Source: Larus michahellis (Eukaryota; Chordata; Aves; Charadriiformes; Laridae). Taken from it: a DNA stretch of 64,000 nt. Made by a program: the position numbers and the translations under genes. Location of the stretch: positions 3,479,501 to 3,543,500 of the forward strand of contig NC_133917.1 of the NCBI RefSeq assembly GCF_964199755.1. Reading direction: 5' to 3'. Positions 9,378-19,450 of this stretch are shown piece after piece; the first letter of the stretch is position 1; the number at the start of each line of letters is the position of its first letter. Under the pieces are notes generated by a model. That model saw only the letters and a list, made by a program, of their open reading frames with translations, ran no database searches and was not told where the DNA came from.

Positions 9378-10130
9378 CCTCAGGTAGACTCTGAGGGTCC
9401 AGGGCCGGGCCTAGCGGGGAGAAAGGGGTCCCTAGGGCTGGGGGGGCACCTTTAGGGCCCAGGACTGAGGAAGGAGGGGGGGGTGGTGCCTAAGGGAGGC
9501 CTCAGGTAGGCCCGAGGAGTGAGGGGCGCCTTAGGCAAGGCCCGGGAGGAGCTGTAGGTAGGCTTGCACGGGGGAAGGGGGTCCCTAAGCAGGGCCTGGG
9601 GGTGGCTGGGATTAGTGGGGAGGCCTCAGGTAGGCCCTAGGATTGGGGGGGGAGCTCTAGGGGTGAAAGGGGTCCCTATGTAGGGCCTGGGCGGGGGGTC
9701 TGGAGTAGTGGGGAAGCCTTAGGTAGGCCCTAGGGGCTGAGGGGAAGGTCCATAAGGGTGAAGGGGGGGCCTAGAGTGGAGGGGGGGGATTCCCCGGGCA
9801 GGAGCGGGGAGCAGACAGGCCCCAGGGGTGAAGGGGATCCCTAAGCAGGGCCGAGCCAGGGCCTAGAGTAGTGGGGAGGCCTCAGGTAGGCCCAGGGGAT
9901 GAGGCGGGGAAACCTTAAGTAGGACCGGGAGGGGGACATTCCTAGGGGTGAGGGGGCCTCTAAGTAGCGCTGGGGAGGGGAATGAGGGCTCCAGGTGGAG
10001 CCTAGAGACCCGAGAGGGGGCCCTGGGCAGGGCCTTGGAGAATGGCCCTATGCAGGCCCCAGCTTTGGGGGGGGGGCATAAGCAGGGGATTGGGGGTGTG
10101 GGGGTGGGGGTGTGCTGTTCCAGGCCCATA
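9378..10130 (+). repeat. Degenerate G-rich tandem repeats upstream of DAZAP2
   Basis: Phrases such as CCTCAGGTAGGCCC, GGGGTCCCTA and AGCAGGGCCTGGG recur with drift through about 750 bases. The pattern is a decayed minisatellite with G runs on the plus strand. No coding exon is recognised. Confidence 0.75.
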
Positions 10131-13100
10131 GGTGAGGTGGGGGACCTCCGGTATGGAGTAGGGGCGATGTGCTGGGCAGAGCCTTCGCAGGGCCTGGGAC
10201 AGCAGCGGGGAAACTGGTGGGCGAGGGAGCCCCCCCCAGCTCTCTCCCGGCTTCCTCCTGAATTGCACCCAGGGAAAGAAGCCACCTCCGAGTTCATGCA
10301 TAAAAGATCAAGGGAAATGGTTGGTAACCTCCAAATATTGTTAAGCTTAATTAAGCCTTAAGGACTGTGTGAAGCCTCAGCAGGCAGAGCCGCTCGTTAG
10401 CGCGGTGACTGTGCTAACACTTGGTGACTGCAGCCTGAGCTCCGGGTTCTGTTGGTTCTTCTAAACTGAGTCCTTGTGGTTGTTAAAGCCCCGAGTCCTT
10501 CCTGGGGTTCTCCTTGGGACCCTGTTTTCTGCCTCCCTACATCAAGGAAGCCCTTAGAGACCCTTCTTCTGGGGGGTAACATCTTGCCACAGGACTCATT
10601 GGCTTCAGTGTGGTCTTCGCCGACATGCAGGGGGCACGTAAAGAACAGGTTCCTTTCAGAAGTGACCGCGGTCTCCCCTTGCCAAAAGCGCAGCGCCAAA
10701 ACGCTGCCAAGAAGCTGAAGATGTGGTCAGGCACGTGTATCCGTGAGGCTTCTTCTGCCCCCCTGTTGCCCTTTGCCCAGCACAGGAGAGACCTGAGTAG
10801 ATTTATGGAAATAAAACATCTCTGATTCAAGCACCCTTTTGCCTTGTATTTAGTGCCGCATTTGCAAGAGGGGGAAGTCCCCGTTCTTAACACCAGCCCT
10901 GTTCAACAGAGCTCTGGCATGTACCGCTGCTGAAAAACATTGTGGGGTTAAAGGAGGAGAGTGAGGTTTTTTGTGATAATCTTTAATGAATTTGGGGTGA
11001 GTTATGGTGCCTAAATACTGTTGTAAAAACCTCTTGCAGGTGTCGCCAGCAGAAGGTGCAGTCGGAGGTCTGGAGCTGTGCTTAGGGAAGGTATGATGCA
11101 ATCTAGTAGTTCTATCTGTAAAGTCTTGTTTAAAAGAATAACGTACACAGATGGCAATGAAAGGACCACAATAAAGATACCCCCCGAAAGTGTAAAATTC
11201 CCACTTTTTTGTGTGTGTTTTTGATAAACTTTCTGGCTGCGTTTCGGCCAGAGTTGGAAGGCACGACTCTCCCTTTCGAGCTCGTTTTCAGGCATCTCAA
11301 TCAAGAATAGCATTGTTCTCTTCCCTGTGTAAGTGAACGTCTCATGAATAATGTAGCGGCTGCCTGATGAATATGCATGTTGGCTGGTGTGCCTGGGAGG
11401 GCTTCGTCAATAATTCATGCCTAGAAAATGTTCTTCACCTTGCAACTGTACAGGAACCGTAAAAAAACCCCACAAAAACCCCGACCCAAAAAACAATGTT
11501 TACCCTTTAAAGTGGGAGAGAAGTTGGCTTGAAATCTGCCCACGGAAACGTGGGGTGAAAGTAAGTGAAGGGGAGAGAACCTCCAGGAAGGAGAAGGTGA
11601 TTTCTGAGGGGCTGAGCCCAGATGTCTTCACAAACCCGACCCCGCGAAGCCCTAGAGCTCGTGGAGTTGCTCGGGGTTAAGCTTTTTCAGCAGCTCCTGG
11701 CTTCAGACCCTGATTTATTCTCACAAACGTGCCTTTTTCCACTCTCCTGTTATCATTACACAGAAAACTTCCTTGTAAAGGAAGAGCGGAGACACTCTGC
11801 GAGGAGGGGAAGGCAAGGAGAAAGCGTTTCCATTCGGTGGAGCCTGACTCTTCAGAGGGCATCTACCTTCAAATCCCTTGGGATTGTTTTCATTTGTATT
11901 TTTATGGCTGATTACCTTCTTTAAGGGCTTCTTGGGACTCCCAAGAGGAAAAAGAAAACCCACAGAACCTCCAGTAAACATCAAAAGCTATGAAAAATCG
12001 GCTCGTGAGTGGTCTTGTGCTGCGTGTGCGTGACCCGGAATGGAAACGTGGAGAAGTCGAGGGGGGTTTTTGGCTGCCTGGCCGGCTGCCAGCGGGTGCT
12101 GCTGCTTCCCACGCCGGGCACTTCTGGAAGGCAAAGGGGGGTGGACGGTCTGCAAAGACCCTGGCGCCCCGTCAGTGCCGCGCCGATAACACGCCGGACG
12201 GAGAAAAACATACGGGGCTGAGTCTTATGTTTTTGGGCGAGCCAAGGGGCCGGTGCTGAAAAGTCCTTCTTTACCCAAAATGGGGTTATTTAACCCTTTT
12301 TTGGAAGCAGGGCTGGCTGGGGTTGTACCCGTTGTTTGCTGCTGAAAGTAGCAAAACTTGAGCAGTAGCAGAAATAAAATAGCGGTAAAAATTGAGCTGG
12401 TGTTGGTGGCTTTCCGAGCAGGTACGCGTTTGTGAAACTTTACCCCTGTGAGCGATCAGAAGCGAGAGGTACTTCGAGGCAGAGACTACCCCGTGGGTCT
12501 AAGGCTGTAATTAATTACATAAAAATAATGAATAAGGAGTTGTTAATTACTGGATGATACCTTCCACCTAGGGAAAATGCTCTCCTTCCTTCTCCCACGG
12601 CTGAAATCGAGGGGGTTCTGCCCTTGGCTTTGCCAGGGCCGCGTTTCACCCAACCTTACAAAGTGGCCCGGAAAATCCCATGGAAATTTTAAAGCCCGTT
12701 TCTAGTTTTAAGAGGAAAAGCGAGGCAGAGCCCAGATCTATCGTAGCACCAACGAACCTGCATTAAACCCCCCCTGCAGCCTTTGAAAAGCACGTGCTTA
12801 AGCTGAGATTCAGGGAAGTTTGAGCGACCGCGGTTGCTTTGCAGCAGGGGAGCCAAAAAGAACGTCCTGGCTCGCTTTTTCCCTGCGCTTTTAGCCATTG
12901 AAGTTCTCGGGACGGCTGGAATAAGCTGGTTCGGGGCATATATGTGCCTTGCAGGGCTGGAAATTTTTTCCGTAGCAAATCAGATGTGCCAGAAATGGCG
13001 GGGTGAGGTGCAGGCCCTCCTCCGAGCCGGTGCTGGGTGCGATGAGAGCAGCCAAGTCAGCGAAAGAAGGGCGGAGGAGAAAACGGCGATATTAGTTCGG

Positions 13101-13320
13101 GCACGGAGCAGGAGTTCTCGTGGACGGAGCAAGCTCTGGAACAAAGGGCACATTCTTGCAGTCAGCGTTTTAGTTTTGCCAGCTATTCCTGTCAACCGGT
13201 TAATTAAAAATCCCCCCTCCCCTCCCAAGCAAGCTATTTTCCTGAAGAAACAAGGAAGAAAAAAAAAAAAAAAGGCTTTTCAGCACTCGTAAAATCAATT
13301 CCTCTTCAAGAAAAATTAAA
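10130..13320. other. Gene-free mostly single-copy stretch
   Basis: I recognise no conserved protein here. A plus-strand AATAAA at 10810-10815 could end an unannotated transcript divergent from DAZAP2. AT-rich patches near 11330-11420 (with ATGAATATGCATG) and 12505-12560 (with TAATTAATTAC) contain homeodomain-like cores. Confidence 0.5.
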
Positions 13321-13339
13321 AATGCGCCGTGCACCCTTT

Positions 13340-13700
13340 TCCCCCTATGCATTATATTAACCAGTATGCCAATGTATGTAAATGAGCCTGAAATTCGACT
13401 AGATGGAAGTATTTAAATATTCATAATCACAGGAGAGCGTATGCAAAGCAGGCTCTCGGCAGAATTGCGCTGCGGCCTCCGACAACAGCTGTACTCGGGC
13501 AAAGATGCTTTAACGGATCTAATTCGATTATTAATGAAAACGCGGCCGGCGCCGGCTGCGTATTTGTTAATATTCCTGCCCGGGCGTTAACCTCTGCCGG
13601 TCGTTAAGCGCTCGCTTAATTCCCGTTGAATGGGAGGGTAGGCTGCAAGGGGTGGGTGTTAATCGGCCCTAAATATTAGCAGATTAAATTGGTTGTGAGC
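13340..13700. promoter_or_regulatory. AT-rich block with many POU and homeodomain-like motifs, candidate enhancer
   Basis: The block carries ATGCATTAT near 13348, TATGTAAAT near 13375, TTAAATATTCATAAT near 13413, ATGCAAAG at 13441-13448 and several TAAT cores near 13520-13540. An inverted repeat, TTAAGCG-CT-CGCTTAA, lies at 13604-13619. This looks like a conserved non-coding regulatory element near a developmental transcription factor. The call is by composition and motif content only. Confidence 0.4.
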
Positions 13701-14091
13701 GGCGAGGCCGGTCGGAGCGAGGTGGATTCCAGAAGGCGTCCCCGTGTGCGCTGGGAGGGATTTTGCCCGCGGCGTCGGCGCTCGTTTTCCAGGGGTGGCT
13801 CTTACCTCCCTCTGAACGTAGATATTCCCCCCTCACACCCCCGGCAGCTGATGGGGAAGAGCGGGTCGTGAATACCATAGTGATGAACTCCGAGGAGAAA
13901 AAAAAAAAAGGCACGTTATGAGGCAAAGATTGAAATCGGTCCATCGGCTTTTTCAGCAGAAAAAGACGGATGGGGCGATTCTTTCCAGCTAATAGGGCTG
14001 GGAAAGAAGTAAGAATTAATTCAGCTTTATCAAGCCGTGCTCGTCTTTTAAAGGTGCCGATAACTGTGACGTTACGTTGGAGTTTTTGTCC

Positions 14092-14122
<31 letters not shown>

Positions 14123-14940
14123 TTCCTCCCTTTTTTCCTGCCGGGAGATAAGAAGGAAGTCACGATTTTAAAATTGTAAAAGAAGCAGAACGCGAGATAA
14201 TCATATACGCTGCTTCCTTTCTTTCTTAACGATTCCAAACAAGTTATAATTGGTCCGTAAGCTGGCTCGAAAAGCCGCAGAATTGCACCTGCGCTTCTAA
14301 TGAGCTTTGCAATTACAGAAATAGTTTTCTTCCCTCTTTTAATTACGGAGCGACAAGGTTAAAGTTGCACCTGAGCTCCCTCTTATGCTACTTATTTCCT
14401 TACTCTTTCACCCAGTCCCTAAAAAAACCCAAAAAACCCAAAGTCCCTCCGAGCTGGCAGACGAGTCCCGGGGACCAGGGCATCGACCTCGCACAGCTCT
14501 GGAAATTAAAGCTATCGGCAGGATTCCGAGAGTCTCCGGGAGCACATTCCCTCTTGGAGACACCCAGAATTAAATCACCTCCTGGTTTTACCAACCCTTT
14601 ATCGCTTCCCCCGCAGCTCAAACTCTGCGCCGTCGCCGAGCGAGCGGGAGTTGAGGGGTGGCCGCCGCCGTCGCCGTTAGCGGCTGGGGACACCCCCGTT
14701 GTCCCCGCGGGACGGTGCTGCTGCGGACGAGGTGGGTGCCGGCGGTTTACGCGCATCCTCATTTTTGGGACTCCCCGGCTTTCCCGAGGTCCTGCACGTG
14801 CCGGTGAGGGAGCCGGCGGCTCCCCTTGGAAATAGATCTGATTTTCAGAGCGGCGTGTTGATGGGCCGAAGTCCCCCCTCCCCGAACTCTTTGGGGCCCA
14901 AAGGAGTATGTGGCTCCGCACGCCCCTGGGACCTGTGGCC
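13700..14940. other. Gene-free stretch with poly(T) tract and AT-rich patch
   Basis: No coding exon is recognised. A long T run lies near 14093-14117. The stretch 14160-14370 is AT-rich, with TATAATTGG, TAATGAGCTTTGCAATTAC and TTTTAATTACGG, and may be regulatory. Confidence 0.45.
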
Positions 14941-14944
14941 CCGG

Positions 14945-15945
14945 AGGGTGGGATGGGACCCCGGAGAGTGGGATGGGACCCGGCTGGGACCCGAGAGGGT
15001 GGTCTGGGACCCCCCCTGCATCCTCAGAAGGTGGGCTGGGACCCTGCTGTGGCCCCGGGGGGTGGGCTGGGACCCCACTGTGTCCCTGTAGGGTGGGATG
15101 GGACTGGGATGGGACCCCGGAGGGTGGGCTGGGACCCCCCTGGGTGGGATGGGACCCCAGAGAGTGGGATAGGACCCCTCTGTGTCTCTGGAGGGTGGGC
15201 TGGGACCCCACTGTGGCCTCAGAAGGTGGTCTGGGACCCTGCTGCAGACCTGGAGGGTGGGATGGGACCCCTCTGTGCCTCTGGAGGGTGGGCTGGGACC
15301 CTGCTGGGACCCGAGAGGGTGGGCTGGGACCCCCCTGCGGCCTCAGAGGGTGGGGTGGGACCCCACTGCAGCCCTGGAGGGTGGGATGGGACCCTGCTGT
15401 GGCCCCAGAGGGTGGGATGGGACACCGGAGGGTGGGCTGGGACCCTGCTGCAACCCTGGAGGGTGGGATGGGACCCCACTGTGTCCCTGGAGGGTGGGCT
15501 GGGACCCCCCTGCGGCCTCAGAGGGTGGGGTGGGACCCCACTGCAACCCTGGAGGGTGGGATGGGACCCTGCTGTGGCCCCAGAAGGTGGGATGGGACAC
15601 CGGAGGGTGGGCTGGGACCCTGCTGCAACCCTGGAGGGTGGGATGGGACCCCACTGTGTCCCTGGAGGGTGGGCTGGGACCCCCCTGTGGCCTCAGAGGG
15701 TGGGCTGGGACCCTGCTGTGTCCCTGGAGGGTGGGCTATGGCCCTGGAGGGTGGGATGGGACCGTACCCCGCTGCAACCCCGGAGGGTGGGATGGGACAC
15801 TGGAGGGTGGGATGGGACCCCACCGTGGCCCCACAGGGCCAGAGGTCCTCAGCAGGCTGGGACCCTGCTGGGGATCTGGAGAGTAGGATGGGACCCCGCT
15901 GCGGCTCCGAAGGGTGGGCTGGGACCCCAGAGGGTGGGCTGGGAG
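14945..15945 (+). repeat. 31-bp G-rich minisatellite, about 30 copies
   Basis: The core GGGTGGGATGGGACCC or GGGTGGGCTGGGACCC recurs about every 31 bases for 1 kb. Variable linkers include CTGCTGCAACCCTG and CACTGTGTCCCTG. The unit lacks stop codons, so all three plus frames and the antisense stay open for long stretches; these frames are not genes. Adjacent units could form G-quadruplexes. Confidence 0.93.
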
Positions 15946-15949
15946 CCCA

Positions 15950-16560
15950 GGGCGGGCAGTGGGATGCTGGCCGGCGGGAGCGCGAGCGGAGCGGGCGTGC
16001 GGAGCTCAGCCTCCTGCATATTACGCCGGGGGCTGGATCTGAGGCTAATGCTATGCCGGGAAGATGGAGCGTCTTGAATTATTACTGTGGGTTCCCCGGG
16101 CGAAGGCAGCGCTGCCCCCGCCCAGGCCCCTGCTTCCAGCTCCCGCTTTAAAGCCTCAGGAAGGTTTTTTTTTTTGGGGGGGGGTGGTTTAATCACTTTT
16201 AAAAAAGCCCCCAGCCCTGGCAGGGAGCGGGTTTGGCACCGGGGCTCTATCCCAAGCCACAGCCCTGGAGGAAAGTGGATAACGGGGCCGAGGGGGTGGA
16301 AGGGGGGGTGAAAGGGAACAAATTGAATCCTTTGTGCTGCCCCGGGGTGGTTCACGTTAATGTGGTGATTAATGTATTAATTTATGATGATGAAATGCTG
16401 TATTAGGGTTTTGATGAGCCGGCTCGGAGCTGGAGTCGGGAGGGCTGCTCCGGGCGTCACCTTGTGGGGTGGTGCAGAGCTGGGGGCTCGCCCCCCGCCC
16501 CCGGCACCCACCCCAGCAAAGTGGGGACACGGCGGTACGGGTGACCCCAAAGCCGGGGGG
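15950..16560. other. Gene-free spacer with AT-rich homeodomain-like patch
   Basis: No gene is recognised. Positions about 16350-16420 are AT-rich, with GTGATTAATGTATTAATTT, inside GC-rich flanks. Confidence 0.45.
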
Positions 16561-17600
16561 TGGGTGCTGGGAGTGGGGTCGGGGGGCTTTGGGGTTTGGG
16601 AGAGTCAAGGATTTAACAGGGCTGGTGTTTGGGGGGGGGCTGGGGTTGGGGGTGTGGGGTTTGGGGGGTCCTGGCATTTCAGGGGCTGGGGACTCTGGCT
16701 TTGGGGGGGTTTCGGGTTTGGGGGCATTAGGGCTGGGATGGGTCTTGGGGCTGGGGGCTCTGGCTTTGGGGGGGGTCTCAAGGACTAGGGGCTCTGGCTC
16801 TGAGGGATATCTGGTTTGGGGGTCTCAGGGATGGAGTTGGGGGGATCTCAGGGCTGGGGGCTCTGGCTTAGGGGAGGTCTGTGGTTCAGAGGTGTTGGGG
16901 CTTGGGGGTCTTGGGGCTGGGGGCTCTGGCTTTGGGGGGGATCTGGTTTGGGGGTGTCAGGGCTGGGGGGGTCTTGGGGCTGGGGGCTCTGGCTGTGGGG
17001 GGTCTGTGGTTCGGTGGGGGCTCTGGTTGTGGGGGGTCTCTGGTTTGGGGGTCTCTGGACTGGGGTCTCTGGCTGTAGGGGGGTCTGTGGTCTGGGGGGG
17101 GGTCTCAGGGCTGGGGTCTCTGGCTGTAGGGGGGGTCTGTGGTTCGGTGGGGTCTCTGATTGTGGGGGTGTCTCTGGTTCGGGGGTCTCAGGGCTGGGGA
17201 CTGTGGCTTTGGGGGGGGTCTCAGGGCTGGGGTCTCTGGTTGTGGGGGAGGGTGTCTCTGGTTTGGGGGGCCGGTGGTGGTGGTGTCTCTGGTTATGGGG
17301 GGGCCTGTGGTCCGGGGGTCTCAGGGCTGGGGACTGTGGCTTTGGGGGGGGGGGTCTCGGGGCTGGGGTCTCTGGCTGTAGGAGGGGTCTGTGGTCCGGG
17401 GGGGGTCTCAGGGCTGGGGTCTCTGGCTGTAGGGGGGGTCTGTGGTCTGGGGGTGTCTGTGGTGCGGGGATCTCAGGGCTGGGGAATGTGGCTTTGGGGG
17501 GTGTCTCAGGGCTGGGGTCTCTGGTTGGGGGGGGGGGGGGGCGTCTCGGGGCTGGGGTCTCTGGCTGGGGGGGGGGGGTCTGTGGTCGGGGGGGGGGGCC
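16560..17600 (+). repeat. G/T-rich minisatellite
   Basis: Variants of CAGGGCTGGGGTCTCTGGCT and GGGGGGTCTGTGGT recur for about 1 kb, with cytosine low and G runs long on the plus strand. The unit length varies. The long frames here are Gly/Leu-rich repeat artefacts. Confidence 0.9.
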
Positions 17601-17660
17601 CCGTGCGCCCCCGGCGGCGGCGGGCAGCGCAGCAGCCCCGCGGATGCGGCAAAGGCCTGC

Positions 17661-17671
17661 GCATAAATTAT
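17661..17671 (+). promoter_or_regulatory. Perfect POU6F1 (Brn-5) consensus match, W=A
   Basis: GCATAAATTAT matches the recalled POU6F1 consensus GCATAAWTTAT. It lies just upstream of the CpG-rich core of the likely POU6F1 promoter. Confidence 0.55.
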
Positions 17672-18170
17672 GTTCATGACGCAGCAGCTAAAAAATCCCC
17701 CCGGAGGAGGCGGGGGGGTGGGGGGGGGAACGAATAACCACCGAAACCACTCAACCCCACGGGAAAAAAAAAAAAAAAGCCACCCCCCAACCCATCCTCC
17801 CCCCACAAAAACCCACCCCCCGAGGGCGTCCTGGCCCCCACCCCCCCCCCCAACCCCGGGTACGGGGGGTCCCGGGGCCGCTCCCCGCCTCCCTCTCCCC
17901 CCCCCCGCCCGCCTCCCTCCCCTTTGTGCCGCCGCCGCCGCCGCTGTGAGATGAATTTTTAATTATTCCCCGGCAGAGGAGAAGGCGCGGAGCAGCGCGG
18001 AACGGCGCGGAGCGGCGCGGATCCCCCCCCTCCCCTTTCCCCGGCCCCGGTCCCGGTCCCCCCCCCCCCTTCCCGGCCCCGGCGGCGCGGTGAGTGCGGG
18101 GCCGGAGCGGGGCCGGGGCCGGGCGGGGGGCGGTGGGCCCCGCCGCGGTGAATATGCAATGCCGTAATTA

Positions 18171-18181
18171 GCATAATTTAT
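18171..18181 (+). promoter_or_regulatory. Perfect POU6F1 (Brn-5) consensus match, W=T
   Basis: GCATAATTTAT matches GCATAAWTTAT and lies about 80 bases past the likely first-exon donor. It sits in a 40-base AT-rich island (18150-18190) that also holds ATATGCAAT and TAATTA. Confidence 0.55.
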
Positions 18182-18229
18182 ATATTTATGATAAAGAGTG
18201 ATGGGGGGGAAGCGGGCGCGGAGGGGAAA

Positions 18230-19450
18230 ACGGCGCAGAGCGGGGTGCAGCGCTGGGGGGGGGGGGCACAGGGATTTTTTTTTTGGGGGGGCGGGGGGGA
18301 TATACCTGGATTTTTTTGGGGGGGCGGGGGGAAAGGCAGGTTGGGGGGTTTTGGGGGGGGCATCGGGATTAAGGGGGGGCCAGCCGGACTTGGAGGTGGG
18401 GGGGGGGGGGTCACTGGGTTGCGGGGGGGGTGTAAATTGGGGAGAACTGGGAGGAGGACGCACGCTTAGAGTGGGGGTGCAGATGAGGGGCAGCAAGGGA
18501 GTGATGGGGGGCAGCGGAATGGGGGGGGGGTGTGTAGGATTAGGGGGTGCCAGGAGAGATCACGGTTAGGTGGGGGTCCCTGAGGGGACCCCGAGCTGGG
18601 GGTGTCCAGAGAAAGGGGGAAAGATGGGGGGCTGGCGGGCCCCGGGGTGTGGAAAGGGGGTGACTGCCCTAGGGGGGGCTCGGGGGGGGGGGCAGGAGAA
18701 ATTGGGGGCTGCGGGAGACGGGATTTGGGGCTCAGGAGAGGAAAAACAGGGCTGGGGGTGGACAGTGCTGGGGGGGGGCAGGACAGGGGGACGGTGTTGG
18801 GGTCCTACCAGGGGACGGCAAAGGGACCCCCCCCTGGGTGGGAGATGAGGCGGGAGGCGCTGCCTGGGGGGTGCAGGTGCCAGGCAGGGACTGGGGTGCC
18901 CTGGCGGCTCCGGGGGGTGGGCAGAGCCCCGGGGAGGGGGGGCGGCTGCTGCAGCTGAGGGGGGGGGGTGAATGGAGAGTAGGGCTGGGGGGGGTACAAG
19001 GGCATTTTGGGGTGCTCCGGCACGGTGTGGGGCTGGGCATGGGGTGCTGTGAGGGTTTGGGGGGGCTGTGCAGCCCTGTTGGGGGGGGTCACTGTCCCGG
19101 GGGCAGCTTCCACGGCCACCCTGAGCCCCTCGGTGTGTGTTTTGCTGGGGGTGGGGGGGTCTTCCCCGGGCACCGCAGAGCCCCGGCTGGCAGGGGTCCG
19201 GCAGCGCAGGGGCTGGGGGGGCTGCGTGGGGTACGGTGGACCTCAACCATCTTGAGGGGGGGGGAAATGCGATGGGGGGGGCTGCGTTCGCTCCTTCGCC
19301 GGGGAGTGGAGGGGGGGGACTGTCCCCCGCCTTGGACCCGTCCCCCTGCAGCTGCCGCCATCCCGGGGTCGGGCTTCAGCCGATGGACCCCCTTTAAAAG
19401 CCCCTGAAGGGGCGATGAGGGGCAGAGCGCTGCCCCCCCCCCGCCATTGC
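18230..19450 (+). repeat. G-run-rich, low-complexity DNA
   Basis: Long G runs and short repeated phrases, such as GGGGGGGCGGGGGGA and TTTTTTTGGGGGGGC, fill this block downstream of the CpG island. No exon is recognised. Confidence 0.6.

Larger units (their letters stand above)
17600..18230 (+). promoter_or_regulatory. POU6F1: CpG island, likely POU6F1 promoter and non-coding first exon
   Basis: A dense CpG block contains CCG triplets near 17930-17943 and a strong donor, GCG|GTGAGT, with the exon end at 18089. A first exon running roughly 17950-18089 is plausible. It would splice to the acceptor at 26598, in front of the exon with the POU6F1 start codon. The strand, the distance and the need for an upstream exon support this reading, but no transcript evidence is available. 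Confidence 0.5.

Noticed and set aside
10400-10860. Possible short gene ending at the AATAAA at 10810
   Set aside because: The frames here show no known protein and no good splice pair; only the poly(A) signal hints at a transcript.
14908-16151. Plus-strand Gly/Trp-rich frames of about 400 codons
   Set aside because: These are products of the 31-bp array, open in several frames at once with the same core seen in all three frames.
16384-17737. Gly/Leu-rich frames of up to 422 codons
   Set aside because: They are read from a G/T-rich minisatellite and lack codon bias or any known family.
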